From NCBI GenBank assembly GCA_902616005.1, contig CACMRG010000004.1, positions 34,047-98,046 of the forward strand: a stretch of 64,000 nt of DNA, read 5' to 3'. Shown here in pieces: positions 43,492-52,936 of the stretch; the first letter of the stretch is position 1, and every line of letters begins with the position of its first letter. The notes under the pieces were generated by a model that saw nothing but the letters and a program-made list of their open reading frames with translations, was not told where the DNA came from and did no database searches. The translations under genes and the position numbers were made by a program. This DNA comes from an uncultured SAR116 cluster alpha proteobacterium. GTDB taxonomy: Bacteria; Pseudomonadota; Alphaproteobacteria; Puniceispirillales; Marisalimonadaceae.

Positions 43492-44719
43492 TTGAAATTG
43501 CCTTTCTATTCTGCCAGAAGTCTGACTTGTTAATGATATATATAACAATGATCAAATTAAATAAATTCCAAATTATACCATTCATAAATGCAAAATAATA
43601 TGATGCTGTAATGTCAAAAATTTCTCCAGACATCCATCCTCCTAATGACATTCCTACAATTGTAGCACCTATAACAAGTCCAACTCTTAATCCAGCTTCA
43701 TTGATTGGCAAATATTTTCTAATGATTATTGCATAAGCAGGAACAATTCCACCTTGTGATAATCCAAACATTAAAGAAACAACATATAAAGAAATTTCGG
43801 ACGAAAACGGCAAGAAAAATGTTAACGAAACCATTTGTAAAAATGAGCCTAATAATAATGTTAAAACAGGTCCAATTCTGTCAGAAATCATTCCAAAAAC
43901 AATTCTACTTATCATACCACTATAGAGCATGACAGCTAAAATTTCCGTGCCAACTTGAAGGCCAAAACCATTATCCACACACAAAGCGACCATATGAACT
44001 TGTGGCATAGCCATAGCAACACAACAACATATACCTGCAAGCATTAACAATACTTGTATTTGATTGTTTGAAAGATCTAGCCTTATATCTTTATACCTTT
44101 GCTTCATTTCATGAGATTTACTTTCATCTACTGAAGCATTTTTTAATAAAAGTATAAGTGGCATCATAATAAATAAACATATTGATATCCAAAAATGTGC
44201 AGCTCTCCAGTCAATGAATGTTAAAAAATAACCAATTAATAACGGCCATGTTGCTCCTGCTACATAATTAGCACTAGCAACGATGGATAGAGCAAAACCT
44301 CTTTGTTTATTAAAAAAATTTGATATATCTGCCATAGCAGGACCAAAAAAAGCCGATGCCGCAAAACCCATAAAAAATTGAAGAATTAGAAACTGCCAAT
44401 AAAATGGAAAAATAGAATAAAAATAATAAGATGTAATTAGGACAAATGTAGCTAACAAAATTGGCTTTTTAATACCAAACTTATCGTAAACTTTGCCAAT
44501 TACGACAGTACCAAAACCAAAACCAATCATAGTAAAGGCGTATAACAAACTTGAAGTTCCCCTATCAAGGCCAAATTCTTTTTCGATATCAGGAATAAAA
44601 ACTACAACTGACCACATTCCAACTGTACCTATTAGAGCAAGAATAAATAATATTGTTGCCCTAAACCATGCACCTCTAGAATCAGAAACTATTAAATTGG
44701 GTTTAACTGAATTAATCAT
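43484..44719 (-). CDS. MFS transporter, monocarboxylate/oxalate-formate antiporter-like
   Basis: Twelve-helix major facilitator, 411 residues. The loop 2-3 motif appears as GKVYDKFGIKKP near residue 78 and its repeat as GMISDRIGPVLTL near 276. The overall pattern (GMWSVVVFIPDIEKEFG after helix 1) is that of the OFA/monocarboxylate group. It follows a class III CoA-transferase by 14 bases; a carboxylate whose CoA ester is made by that transferase is a reasonable substrate, given that oxalate/formate antiporters accompany formyl-CoA transferases elsewhere. Confidence 0.87.
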   Translation of the reverse strand: MINSVKPNLIVSDSRGAWFRATILFILALIGTVGMWSVVVFIPDIEKEFGLDRGTSSLLYAFTMIGFGFGTVVIGKVYDKFGIKKPILLATFVLITSYYFYSIFPFYWQFLILQFFMGFAASAFFGPAMADISNFFNKQRGFALSIVASANYVAGATWPLLIGYFLTFIDWRAAHFWISICLFIMMPLILLLKNASVDESKSHEMKQRYKDIRLDLSNNQIQVLLMLAGICCCVAMAMPQVHMVALCVDNGFGLQVGTEILAVMLYSGMISRIVFGMISDRIGPVLTLLLGSFLQMVSLTFFLPFSSEISLYVVSLMFGLSQGGIVPAYAIIIRKYLPINEAGLRVGLVIGATIVGMSLGGWMSGEIFDITASYYFAFMNGIIWNLFNLIIVIYIINKSDFWQNRKAISIG

Positions 44720-44733
44720 TGAATTTATTTATA

Positions 44734-45951
44734 TTAAATAATGTTTTTGTCTTTAAGTGACTTAATTTGATCTTCGTCAAGGTTTAATTCGGTTTTTAAA
44801 ATTTCGTTAGTATGTTCTCCAAGGAGCGGAGGTGCATATCTATACGAAACAGGTGTTTCATTCATTTTTATAGGATTTGAAATTAATTTTAGTGGTTTTT
44901 CTCCGGTTTTAGAGTGCTCCATTTCCATAACCATTTTTCTAGATATCACGTGAGGATCATTAAAAACATCTGAGAGATTGTTTATAGGACCACAACCAAT
45001 TTTTGCTTTTTCTAGTTCACTTAACCATTCATTAGAAGTTTTTCGTTTTGTAACTTCGTTCAGTACTTTAGTAACATGTTCTCTATTTGATACCCTTGAT
45101 GCATTTGTTTTAAAGCGATCATCTTCAAGTAATTTGGTTTCGCCAGCTAATTGGCAAAAACGTTCAAATGTTGGATCATTTCCAATTGATAATACAATAT
45201 AGCCATCAGAAGTTGGCATGACTTGGTAAGGAACAATGTTAGGGTGTTGATTTCCTAATCTTTCAGGATTTTCATCTGTTGAAAGATAATTCATACCTTG
45301 GTTAGCTAACCAAGCTACATGTGTATCTAACATACCAATATCAATGAATTGTCCTTTTCCTGTTTCAGTTTGATGCCTAACAGCAGCTAAAACACCTACA
45401 GAAGCAAACATACCAGCCATTAAATCACCAATTGGAACTCCTACTTTCATTGGTTCACCATTAGGTTCACCTGTTAGAGCCATAACTCCGCCCATTGCCT
45501 GAATAAGACCATCATAGCCGGGTCTTGAAGCATATGGTCCAGTTTGACCAAAACCAGTTATTGAACAAAATATTAGTCTTGGAAATTCATTTTTAAGATC
45601 ATCATAAGACAAACCATATTTAGCTAAAGTTCCTGTTTTAAAATTTTCAATTAGAATATCAGAATTTTTAAGAAGTTTACGAATAATATCTTGGCCTTCT
45701 TTTTCACTTAAATTTATTGTAATAGATCTTTTGTTTCTATTAGCACCGCAATAATAAGCACTTAGGTCAGTCTCATTTCCATTATCATCTTTTAAATAAG
45801 GTGGTGCAAAACCTCTGGTATCATCACCGGCGCCTGGTCTTTCGACTTTTATAATTTCAGCTCCTAAATCTCCTAGCATTTGTGTACAATAAGGGCCAGC
45901 TAAAACTCTTGTTAAATCTAATACTCTCAAACCTTTTAATGGACTATTCAT
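44734..45951 (-). CDS. Class III CoA-transferase (CaiB/BaiF family)
   Basis: Transfers CoA between carboxylic acids, 405 residues, full length. Motifs: LDLTRVLAGPYCTQMLGDLG near residue 11, IKVERPGAGDDTR near 34, and the catalytic Asp176 in VGVPIGDLMAGMFA. The CGANRNKRSITINL stretch is usual for succinyl-CoA- or formyl-CoA-dependent members. Acceptor and donor cannot be read. Heads a leftward operon with an MFS carrier and a Gate-domain membrane protein. Confidence 0.93.
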   Translation of the reverse strand: MNSPLKGLRVLDLTRVLAGPYCTQMLGDLGAEIIKVERPGAGDDTRGFAPPYLKDDNGNETDLSAYYCGANRNKRSITINLSEKEGQDIIRKLLKNSDILIENFKTGTLAKYGLSYDDLKNEFPRLIFCSITGFGQTGPYASRPGYDGLIQAMGGVMALTGEPNGEPMKVGVPIGDLMAGMFASVGVLAAVRHQTETGKGQFIDIGMLDTHVAWLANQGMNYLSTDENPERLGNQHPNIVPYQVMPTSDGYIVLSIGNDPTFERFCQLAGETKLLEDDRFKTNASRVSNREHVTKVLNEVTKRKTSNEWLSELEKAKIGCGPINNLSDVFNDPHVISRKMVMEMEHSKTGEKPLKLISNPIKMNETPVSYRYAPPLLGEHTNEILKTELNLDEDQIKSLKDKNII

Positions 45952-45991
45952 AAAAATAACCTTTTAATCAAATTTTAATTTTCTATACTTT

Positions 45992-46018
45992 TTTACAATA
46001 ATTAAGTATGTGTATAAT
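45992..46018 (+). promoter_or_regulatory. Candidate promoter upstream of the photolyase-like gene
   Basis: TTTACA (45992-45997) and TATAAT (46013-46018) are separated by 15 bases. The -10 ends only two bases before the ATG at 46021, so transcription would begin at or inside the first codons. Either the message is leaderless with a slightly later start, or this is a coincidence. Confidence 0.3.
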
Positions 46019-46020
46019 CC

Positions 46021-47172
46021 ATGAGCTCACAATTTCCTACAAAAACTTCAGAAATAAAAGAAAAATTTGATAAATTTATTAATAAAAATTTAATTGATTA
46101 TAGTTCTAAACGAAATTTTGATTTGGGTTCACCTCATACAAATGTATCCACTCTTTCACCATATATAGGTAGAAGGTTAATGTCAGAAACAGATATTTTG
46201 GATATTGCGTTTCAAAAGTTTAAACCAAATAAAATAGAAAAATTTGTTCAAGAAATTTTTTGGAGAACCTATTGGAGAGGATGGCTTGAACTTCATCCAA
46301 TAATCTGGAATAAATATGAAAAAAAAATACAAGATGTTGAACCTCCTAAAAAGACAGGCATAAAATGTTTTGATTATTGGACACAGGAATTAATTGAAAC
46401 TGGCTATTTACACAATCATGCACGTATGTGGTATGCAAGCATATGGATCTTTACACTAAAAAAAGATTGGATTGATGGCGCGATTTTTTTTCAAAAAAAT
46501 TTACTCGATTGGTGCCCTGCTGTAAATACATTGAGTTGGAGATGGGTGGCAGGATTACAGACTATTGGAAAAAATTACATCGCACGTGCAGATAATATTT
46601 ATAAGTTTACAAACTATAAATTTAACCCTGTTAATGAACTAAATGAAACAGCTTCTCCCCTTGAAAGTCAATCAAGCTTTAATCAACAAATTATTAATAA
46701 AGAATTTGAAAAAATTTCCTTTAGTAATTTAGAGGATATTGGATTAATCATTAACAAAAATGATTTTTCTTTAGATTCGTTGTTAAAAAAAGATATTAAT
46801 TTTAAAACATGCCTTTTTAAAAGTGATAATTCATTAATTGATCAAAGCGAACTAATTAAAAACTTTGAAAATAACTTATGTGATGAAATTATAAATAATA
46901 ATACTCACATTTCATATGCATCAAGTGACGAGGCATTGATCAATTGGACAACAAAATTTAAAATAAAAAATTTGATAATTCCTTATGAGACTGAAGGCAA
47001 ATGTTTGTTGAATAGAAAAAGTCTATTAAATAAATTTAAAAATAATAATGTTAATGTATTTTTTTATTTAAGGGAATGGGATAGGTTAGCTTTTCCATTT
47101 GCTAAAAAAGGTTTTTTCCCTTTTAAAAATAAAATCCCAGAATTATTAAAAAGACAAGGTTTAACGAACTAA
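46021..47172 (+). CDS. Photolyase/cryptochrome-like FAD-binding protein with FAD domain at the N-terminus
   Basis: 383 residues. The first 200 match the helical FAD domain of DNA photolyases: TNVSTLSPYIGRRLMSETD near residue 40, EIFWRTYWRGWLE near 80, LHNHARMWYASIW near 128 and WCPAVNTLSWRWVAGLQTIG near 162. The light-harvesting N-terminal alpha/beta domain of ordinary photolyases is missing in front. Instead, about 170 less conserved residues follow, ending in FFYLREWDRLAFPFAKKGFFPF, which could be a relocated alpha/beta domain. DNA repair or a light-sensing role cannot be decided. Confidence 0.78.
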   Translation: MSSQFPTKTSEIKEKFDKFINKNLIDYSSKRNFDLGSPHTNVSTLSPYIGRRLMSETDILDIAFQKFKPNKIEKFVQEIFWRTYWRGWLELHPIIWNKYEKKIQDVEPPKKTGIKCFDYWTQELIETGYLHNHARMWYASIWIFTLKKDWIDGAIFFQKNLLDWCPAVNTLSWRWVAGLQTIGKNYIARADNIYKFTNYKFNPVNELNETASPLESQSSFNQQIINKEFEKISFSNLEDIGLIINKNDFSLDSLLKKDINFKTCLFKSDNSLIDQSELIKNFENNLCDEIINNNTHISYASSDEALINWTTKFKIKNLIIPYETEGKCLLNRKSLLNKFKNNNVNVFFYLREWDRLAFPFAKKGFFPFKNKIPELLKRQGLTN

Positions 47173-47182
47173 GAGGCTTAAA

Positions 47183-48199
47183 TTGACAAAACTAAATTAT
47201 GAAATACCTAAGCATGGCGAATTTAATGAACTTAGGAAAGACCTATATTGGACGCAATTCGAACTTCCATTTCGTTTAAATCATGTAAATCTATTTTTTT
47301 TAAACACAAAAAATGGATGGATATTGATTGATAGTGGCCTGAGATCTGATCACTCAATTGAAATGTGGGAAAAGATACTCAATGGACCATTAAAATCAGA
47401 AAAAATTAATTCATTACTTATTACTCACTATCATCCAGATCATATTGGCATGGCAGGTTGGCTTCAAAAAAAATTAAATGTACCAGCATTTACATCATCT
47501 AAAGAATTAGAAGTGGCAAAAAAATTGTTAGTCATGCCTGATGAAGACTATTCAATTATGTTTGATAACATCTTTCAAAGATCAGGAATTCCAAGGGAAC
47601 AAAAACAAGAAATGTTAGGAGCCACAAGATTATATAAAAACAAAGTTTTTAACTTACCAGATTTTAAAATAATATCTGAAGGTTTTGAAATTGAATCAAA
47701 TGAGGGCATGTGGAAAGTTAGGACAGATGTAGGTCATTCACCTGAACACATTTCGTTGACAGACAAAAAGAGAAGTTTATATCTGGCTGGAGATTTCTTA
47801 CTTCCTAGAATATCACCAAATATTTCAGACAATTTTTTTGATCCTTTTGATGATAGATTGGGGGGATATTTAAACTATTTAAATGACATTAAAAATATTA
47901 ACTCTGAAGTTGAAGTATTCCCTTGTCATGATTGGCCTTTTAAAGACGGAGACAGCAGAGCTGTAGAACTTATAAATCATCATAATCAAAGATTAGATAT
48001 TTTAAAAAATGAATTATTAAAAAGGAAAATTACCGTTTATGATTCTTTAAGTTTAATTTTTGATAGAAAAATAGGAAATGAACAAATGCATTTTGCTATT
48101 GGTGAAGCTAGATCACATCTCATAAATTTAGTAAAAACAGGATATGCAAAAAAAAATTCTGACACTAATAAAGTTGAATGGTTTAGCTTGAATAACTAA
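47183..48199 (+). CDS. MBL-fold metallo-hydrolase
   Basis: Metallo-beta-lactamase-fold hydrolase, 338 residues. The metal site motif is LLITHYHPDHIGMAG near residue 72 (HxHxDH), with the third His in DVGHSPEHISL near 190 and an Asp in LYLAGDFLLP near 207; a further His in FPCHDWPF lies near 250. The C-terminal 80 residues form a winged-helix-like tail (ITVYDSLSLIF) as in glyoxalase II-like/LACTB2-type proteins. TTG start with AAGAGG seven bases upstream, 10 bases after the photolyase-like gene. Substrate unknown. Confidence 0.87.
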   Translation: MTKLNYEIPKHGEFNELRKDLYWTQFELPFRLNHVNLFFLNTKNGWILIDSGLRSDHSIEMWEKILNGPLKSEKINSLLITHYHPDHIGMAGWLQKKLNVPAFTSSKELEVAKKLLVMPDEDYSIMFDNIFQRSGIPREQKQEMLGATRLYKNKVFNLPDFKIISEGFEIESNEGMWKVRTDVGHSPEHISLTDKKRSLYLAGDFLLPRISPNISDNFFDPFDDRLGGYLNYLNDIKNINSEVEVFPCHDWPFKDGDSRAVELINHHNQRLDILKNELLKRKITVYDSLSLIFDRKIGNEQMHFAIGEARSHLINLVKTGYAKKNSDTNKVEWFSLNN

Positions 48200-48205
48200 T
48201 TAAAA

Positions 48206-49414
48206 CTAAGCTATCTTTAATTCAGACTTATTATTTTTTATTTTAGGTAACATATAAGCCGAAATCACTACAAAAATAGCCAAACAAGACAAAATCGTTA
48301 ATAAATCACTAAAAGTATATCCATAACCTAAAAACAATGAAACTAAAGGTAAAACAGAAGCGCCGGCGCAAAGATTTATTAAAAATTTTACTGATAGTAT
48401 TCTTGCTCTCCACTGATCATCAACATATCTCACAAGAATTGCGTCTGTAATTGGAACTTGACCAAAAACAAAGAACATTGCCATTAACATTACAAAAAAT
48501 AAAGCATAATCGATATATAAACTTGATAAATAAATTAAAAAAAACTGCCCTATTCCAACAAAACCTAATATTATTTTAGGCGAATATCTATCAATTAAAT
48601 ACCCAACACCAACTTGAGATAATGAAGCAATAGCATAAACAATTCCTGCCAATAAACCTGTTATTGCAATGTCAACAGAAATTCCTGACAAATTTACTTC
48701 AAATATTCGTGGTATCAAAAAAGTTAATGAACCGAATATGAACCCACCAGCTAAAGTAGTCATGGTAAGTGAAAGTAGAACAATTTTCCATCCTTCAACA
48801 AGACCATTTGATGCTTTTTGTTTAGTTTTTTCTTCTTTAATATCAATTTCTTTAAAACCTCTTAATTGAGCAATCCCAAATATTAAACAAATAAGTGAAG
48901 GAACTAAAAAGCTTAATTGCCAATTTGAATTTAAAATTATAAAGCCAGTTAAAACTGGAGCAGCAGCAACTCCCATATTACCCCAAACACCATTAACTCC
49001 TAACCTAACACCAACCTTATTTGAATCTCTTATCAACATCGCAATACCAACTGGATGAAAAATAGCGGCAAAAAAACCAATTACACCGATTGAAAAACCT
49101 AGCATAATTGGAGAAGAAGATAAAAAACATAAAAATGCACCTAATGATACGCCGAAAGGATAAATAATTATTATCAACGATCTTGAATATTTGTCTGCCA
49201 ACCACCCGGCTAATGGGGCAGCAGCTCCAAATAGAAACAAACCTAAAGTTCCATAAATAATTATTTCATCATAACTAAGACCAAAATGAAGACCTGCATC
49301 AAATGCGGCTTTAGCAAATATCAACATCATAAAATGATCAAGGAAATGACCAATATTAATGTACATATCTGGCAACGTTAAATTTCTTGATGCCTCAATA
49401 TTAAATAATTTCAT
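48206..49414 (-). CDS. MFS transporter
   Basis: 402-residue major facilitator with about twelve helices. Motif A reads GWLADKYSRSLII near residue 65 and GYLIDRYSPKIIL near 270. The opening NIGHFLDHFMMLIFAKAAFDAG resembles the fosmidomycin-resistance/nitrate-nitrite-type group of MFS proteins, where an NxxHxxxH-like stretch ends helix 1. Substrate is unknown. It is the last gene of a leftward run (enoyl-CoA hydratase, transglycosylase, nitroreductase, MFS). Confidence 0.88.
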   Translation of the reverse strand: MKLFNIEASRNLTLPDMYINIGHFLDHFMMLIFAKAAFDAGLHFGLSYDEIIIYGTLGLFLFGAAAPLAGWLADKYSRSLIIIIYPFGVSLGAFLCFLSSSPIMLGFSIGVIGFFAAIFHPVGIAMLIRDSNKVGVRLGVNGVWGNMGVAAAPVLTGFIILNSNWQLSFLVPSLICLIFGIAQLRGFKEIDIKEEKTKQKASNGLVEGWKIVLLSLTMTTLAGGFIFGSLTFLIPRIFEVNLSGISVDIAITGLLAGIVYAIASLSQVGVGYLIDRYSPKIILGFVGIGQFFLIYLSSLYIDYALFFVMLMAMFFVFGQVPITDAILVRYVDDQWRARILSVKFLINLCAGASVLPLVSLFLGYGYTFSDLLTILSCLAIFVVISAYMLPKIKNNKSELKIA

Positions 49415-49419
49415 AAAAA

Positions 49420-50091
49420 CTAATCGATGAATGTTGAAAACTGGTCATGTTTTAACTTTTCAACTCTCAATTTATTTTCTGGTGCATCCTCATCTTCATA
49501 GCCCATTGATACACCACACACCAACATCTCATTTTCATCAAATTCTAATTCTTTGCTTAGTATTGTATGAAACTTTGTAAAAGCTACTTGACCACAAGTA
49601 TGTAATCCTTCTCCTCTAGCACCTACCAAAATACTTTGTATAAACATTCCCAAATCAATAAAAGTGCCTTCTGCAAGCCTTCTATCCATGGTTATAAACA
49701 TCCCTACAGGCGCACCAAAAAAATGGAAATTCTCCTGCATTTGTTTATTTCTAGCATCGTAATCATCTTTTGCTATGCCAAGTAATTTATAGAGTTCAAA
49801 ACCTACAGCTCTTCTCCTTGAAATGTATGGTTCGTACCACTCAGTTGGATAATAATCAAATTCTTGCTTAAAATTTTTTGCTTCACCATTTTCAATTGAG
49901 TTTATAATTTCATACGTTATCTTTTTCTTTTTATCACCAGTTACAACATATACATGCCAAGGTTGAATATTATGGCCACTTGGTGCAAAGGCAGCACCTT
50001 CTAAAATCTTTTTTATTTTACTTTGATCCACTTCTTTTGAAAGAAAACGCCTTACTGATCTTCTTGAAATTAAAGAATTATATACATCCAT
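49420..50091 (-). CDS. Nitroreductase family protein
   Basis: FMN-dependent NAD(P)H oxidoreductase, 223 residues. SRRSVRRFLSKEVD near residue 9 binds FMN phosphate, APSGHNIQPWHVYVV near 36 is the family signature, and IQSILVGARGEGLHTCGQ near 147 forms the second half of the site. Such enzymes reduce nitroaromatics, quinones or enones; the physiological substrate is unknown. Starts 36 bases after the transglycosylase stop and ends five bases before the MFS gene. Confidence 0.9.
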   Translation of the reverse strand: MDVYNSLISRRSVRRFLSKEVDQSKIKKILEGAAFAPSGHNIQPWHVYVVTGDKKKKITYEIINSIENGEAKNFKQEFDYYPTEWYEPYISRRRAVGFELYKLLGIAKDDYDARNKQMQENFHFFGAPVGMFITMDRRLAEGTFIDLGMFIQSILVGARGEGLHTCGQVAFTKFHTILSKELEFDENEMLVCGVSMGYEDEDAPENKLRVEKLKHDQFSTFID

Positions 50092-50127
50092 ATTTACACC
50101 ATCATTTTTTCTGAATTAATTATTAAT

Positions 50128-50796
50128 TTAATTATCAGATTGTTGCATAAAAATATTTCTAAAGTACATAATTTTTTTTATATTTTCATACAATCTAGGT
50201 TGAAAATTTTTAATATGAGTTTCTAAATTATCTAGTTTAGCAACTTTAATTTCTACTTGGTTTTTTATTTTTAAATTCCAGTTTGCTAAAACTTTTTGAT
50301 GATATTTTAAATTTTTTTTGGGTTTAGATGAATGATATCTTTTTATAGCCTCATCCCAATTTCCAAAATTAGAATGCAATTCATATAAAAATGAAGTTGC
50401 GTAAGAAACATTTACCATTGGGTCCAATACATCCAATATATTTTTAAATTTTGATCCATGCCATTTTAAATTTATCTGCATACAGCCAACATCTAAATTA
50501 TAGTTTTCTTTTTTTACTTCATTTATAACAAAGTTTTTCATTTGTATTTTATTATCAAAAAATAAACTTTTTTTACCTGTATTTATTGTCCAAGGCCAAA
50601 TCACAACAGTCTTATCATTTTTAAATCTTCCAGATTCGGTTTTTCCAATTGCAGTCAGTAAACCTTTTGGAATATCAATTTGCTTTTCAATAATATTTAT
50701 TTCTTTTTGACAAGTGTCAGAATAATTTAGTTTTGAAAAGGCAGATTTAGAAAATAATAATATTAGAATGAAAATTAGATTTTTTATTAATACCAT
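50128..50796 (-). CDS. Lytic transglycosylase (SLT domain), exported
   Basis: Periplasmic peptidoglycan-cleaving enzyme, 222 residues. Signal peptide MVLIKNLIFILILLFSKSAFS is followed by a lysozyme-like domain: catalytic Glu in AIGKTESGRF near residue 53, GCMQINLKWHG near 104, and the substrate-cleft AIKRYHS near 158, which corresponds to the usual AYNAG. The transglycosylase fold makes wall openings for growth or for secretion and flagellar structures; no such structure genes are nearby. Leftward, 29 bases after an enoyl-CoA hydratase gene. Confidence 0.87.
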   Translation of the reverse strand: MVLIKNLIFILILLFSKSAFSKLNYSDTCQKEINIIEKQIDIPKGLLTAIGKTESGRFKNDKTVVIWPWTINTGKKSLFFDNKIQMKNFVINEVKKENYNLDVGCMQINLKWHGSKFKNILDVLDPMVNVSYATSFLYELHSNFGNWDEAIKRYHSSKPKKNLKYHQKVLANWNLKIKNQVEIKVAKLDNLETHIKNFQPRLYENIKKIMYFRNIFMQQSDN

Positions 50797-50825
50797 TCAT
50801 AACTAGAGCAAATAAAATGCCAAAT

Positions 50826-51614
50826 TTATGATCTAAATTTTGAAAAATTAGGATTCCTTTTTTCTAGAAAAGCATCTATACCCTCCATGCTTTCTTTATC
50901 TCCTTGAGAATCTGCCATTAAATTCGCTTCTAATTTCATTTGTTCGTCAAAATTATTATCATAAGAATGATGAATTAATGTTTTTATTCTAAACATTGCA
51001 TTTTGAGGTAAGTTTTTAAATTTTTCAGAAAACTTTAAAGCATCTGATTTAACTTCACCTGCATCTGAAATCAAATTTAAAAAACCTAGATCAAATAATC
51101 GTTTTGCAAAAATTCGATCTCCAATTAGTGCCATTTCTGACAAAATTTGTTTTGGCAAAACTTCAGCTAAAAGTTTTGTAACCCCCCCATCTGGAGTGAG
51201 CCCAATTTTTACATAAGCAAGAGATAAAAAACTCTTATCTGACATAATCAAAAAATCACATGCCATTGCAAGAGAAACACCTGCACCTGCTGCTCCACCT
51301 TCAACTGCTGCAATTGTAGGTTTGGAACACTCTTTAATTTTTTTTATTGTTCCGTTTAATTGTTCAAGAGTTTCTAATCTATCAGGTACTGTCATATCTC
51401 TTCTGGTTTTTAGACTATTAAGATCTCCTCCAGCACAAAAGAACCCACCTTCACCAAAAATTATTATAGAATTTATATCTTTTGAATTTTCAGCTTCATC
51501 AATTTTGCTTTGTAATTGAGGGTGAAAGCCAAGAACCATCGAGTTTTTTGATTTAGGATTATTTATAGAAATAAAAAAAGTATTATTAATCTTTTGTCCT
51601 TCAATAATTGACAT
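50826..51614 (-). CDS. Enoyl-CoA hydratase/isomerase family protein
   Basis: Crotonase-fold protein, 262 residues. Oxyanion loops GEGGFFCAGGDLNSL near residue 54 and EGGAAGAGVSLAMACD near 106 are present, and the catalytic region reads VKIGLTPDGGVTKLLAE near 136 with Asp in place of one Glu. The isolated position in a mixed operon gives no substrate clue. ATG has AGAGGAA at good spacing. It heads the leftward run down to the MFS gene at 48206. Confidence 0.9.
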   Translation of the reverse strand: MSIIEGQKINNTFFISINNPKSKNSMVLGFHPQLQSKIDEAENSKDINSIIIFGEGGFFCAGGDLNSLKTRRDMTVPDRLETLEQLNGTIKKIKECSKPTIAAVEGGAAGAGVSLAMACDFLIMSDKSFLSLAYVKIGLTPDGGVTKLLAEVLPKQILSEMALIGDRIFAKRLFDLGFLNLISDAGEVKSDALKFSEKFKNLPQNAMFRIKTLIHHSYDNNFDEQMKLEANLMADSQGDKESMEGIDAFLEKRNPNFSKFRS

Positions 51615-51679
51615 ATAAATTCCTCTTACTACGATTAAATTTAAATAATAAATCAGTTCAAGGTTAATACAATTTTTTT

Positions 51680-52936
51680 ATGATTAAAAATAATAAACAA
51701 CAATTATTTCTTATTATGAAAGAGGCAATCAACTCATCTAAACCCAATAATAAATTTCCAAAATTATTAGAAAAGCCAAAAGGTAATATTTATGTCTTAG
51801 GCGCTGGTAAAGCAGCAGGAAGTATGGCAAAAGCTTTTGAAGATGAATGTCCATTTGAATTAGAGGGTTTTGTTGTAACTAGATATGACCATTTTGTTAA
51901 AACAAAAAAAATTAAAGTAGTGGAAGCATCGCACCCAATTCCTGATTTAAATGGCTATAATGCTACAAAAAAAATAATACAAATTGCAAAACACACATCT
52001 AAAGATGATTTAGTAATATTCCTTATCTCAGGTGGAGCATCTGCTTTATTATGCTCTCCTCTTGCTGGAATAAATTTTGATGAAAAACAAAAAATTAATA
52101 ATGAACTTCTTAAATCTGGAGCATCTATTGATGAAATGAATATTGTTAGACAATCTATTTCTGCAGTTAAAGGAGGAAGATTATTAGAATTAATAAAACC
52201 ATCTAATTGTATTACTTATGGAATTTCTGATATTCCTGGAGATGATCCAAGTTTTATTGGATCTGGGCCAACAATATATTCTAATAATGACCCTAACAGG
52301 TTATTTGAAATTTTAGATAATTATCAAATAGAAATTTCAAAAGAAATTTTATCTATCATAAAAACTAATCTCCTGCCCAAGGGTATGAACGAAAATTTTC
52401 ATTTAATAGCATCTCCAATGAAAGCGCTTAAAGCAGCATCAAATTTCGCAAAAAAAATAGGTTTTTTACCTATTATCCTCTCTGATAAACTAGAGGGTGA
52501 TGCTTCAAAGGAAGGTGAACGAATGGCAAATCTTGCACTTAAAATAAAAAAAGAAAAACGCTATAAAAATATTTCCTTAGAAAAACCTATATTACTCCTT
52601 TCTGGTGGTGAAACTACAGTAAAGGTAAATGGTCTGGGGAAAGGTGGAAGAAATTCAGAGTTTGCCCTTTCTATGGTTAATACCTTAAATGGAAATAGAA
52701 ATATTCTAGGACTATCGATAGATACTGATGGTATAGATGGAAGCGAAAATAATGCAGGTGCTTTTTTTTCTTACGAAACATTTTTAAATTGTCAAAAATT
52801 AAATTTAAATATTAAAAAATATATTGATGATAATGATGCATTTAGTTTTTTTGAAAAAACAAATGATCTTATTTATACTGGACCAACGCTAACGAATGTT
52901 AATGATTTTAGAGCTGTACTTATTCTGCCAAATTAA
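51680..52936 (+). CDS. Glycerate 2-kinase (GckA/DUF4147, MOFRL family)
   Basis: Phosphorylates D-glycerate to 2-phosphoglycerate, 418 residues. N-terminal domain: YVLGAGKAAGSMAKAFE near residue 34, ASHPIPDLNGYNA near 86 and LISGGASALLCSPLAG near 114. C-terminal MOFRL domain: LLSGGETTVKVNGLGKGGRN near 310, then LGLSIDTDGIDGSENNAG with the terminal Asp residues. It could take glycerate formed from glyoxylate (the product of AllA) or from the tartrate-dehydrogenase-like genes in this window (inference). Divergent from the hydratase gene; convergent with the GST gene with a four-base overlap. Confidence 0.92.
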   Translation: MIKNNKQQLFLIMKEAINSSKPNNKFPKLLEKPKGNIYVLGAGKAAGSMAKAFEDECPFELEGFVVTRYDHFVKTKKIKVVEASHPIPDLNGYNATKKIIQIAKHTSKDDLVIFLISGGASALLCSPLAGINFDEKQKINNELLKSGASIDEMNIVRQSISAVKGGRLLELIKPSNCITYGISDIPGDDPSFIGSGPTIYSNNDPNRLFEILDNYQIEISKEILSIIKTNLLPKGMNENFHLIASPMKALKAASNFAKKIGFLPIILSDKLEGDASKEGERMANLALKIKKEKRYKNISLEKPILLLSGGETTVKVNGLGKGGRNSEFALSMVNTLNGNRNILGLSIDTDGIDGSENNAGAFFSYETFLNCQKLNLNIKKYIDDNDAFSFFEKTNDLIYTGPTLTNVNDFRAVLILPN

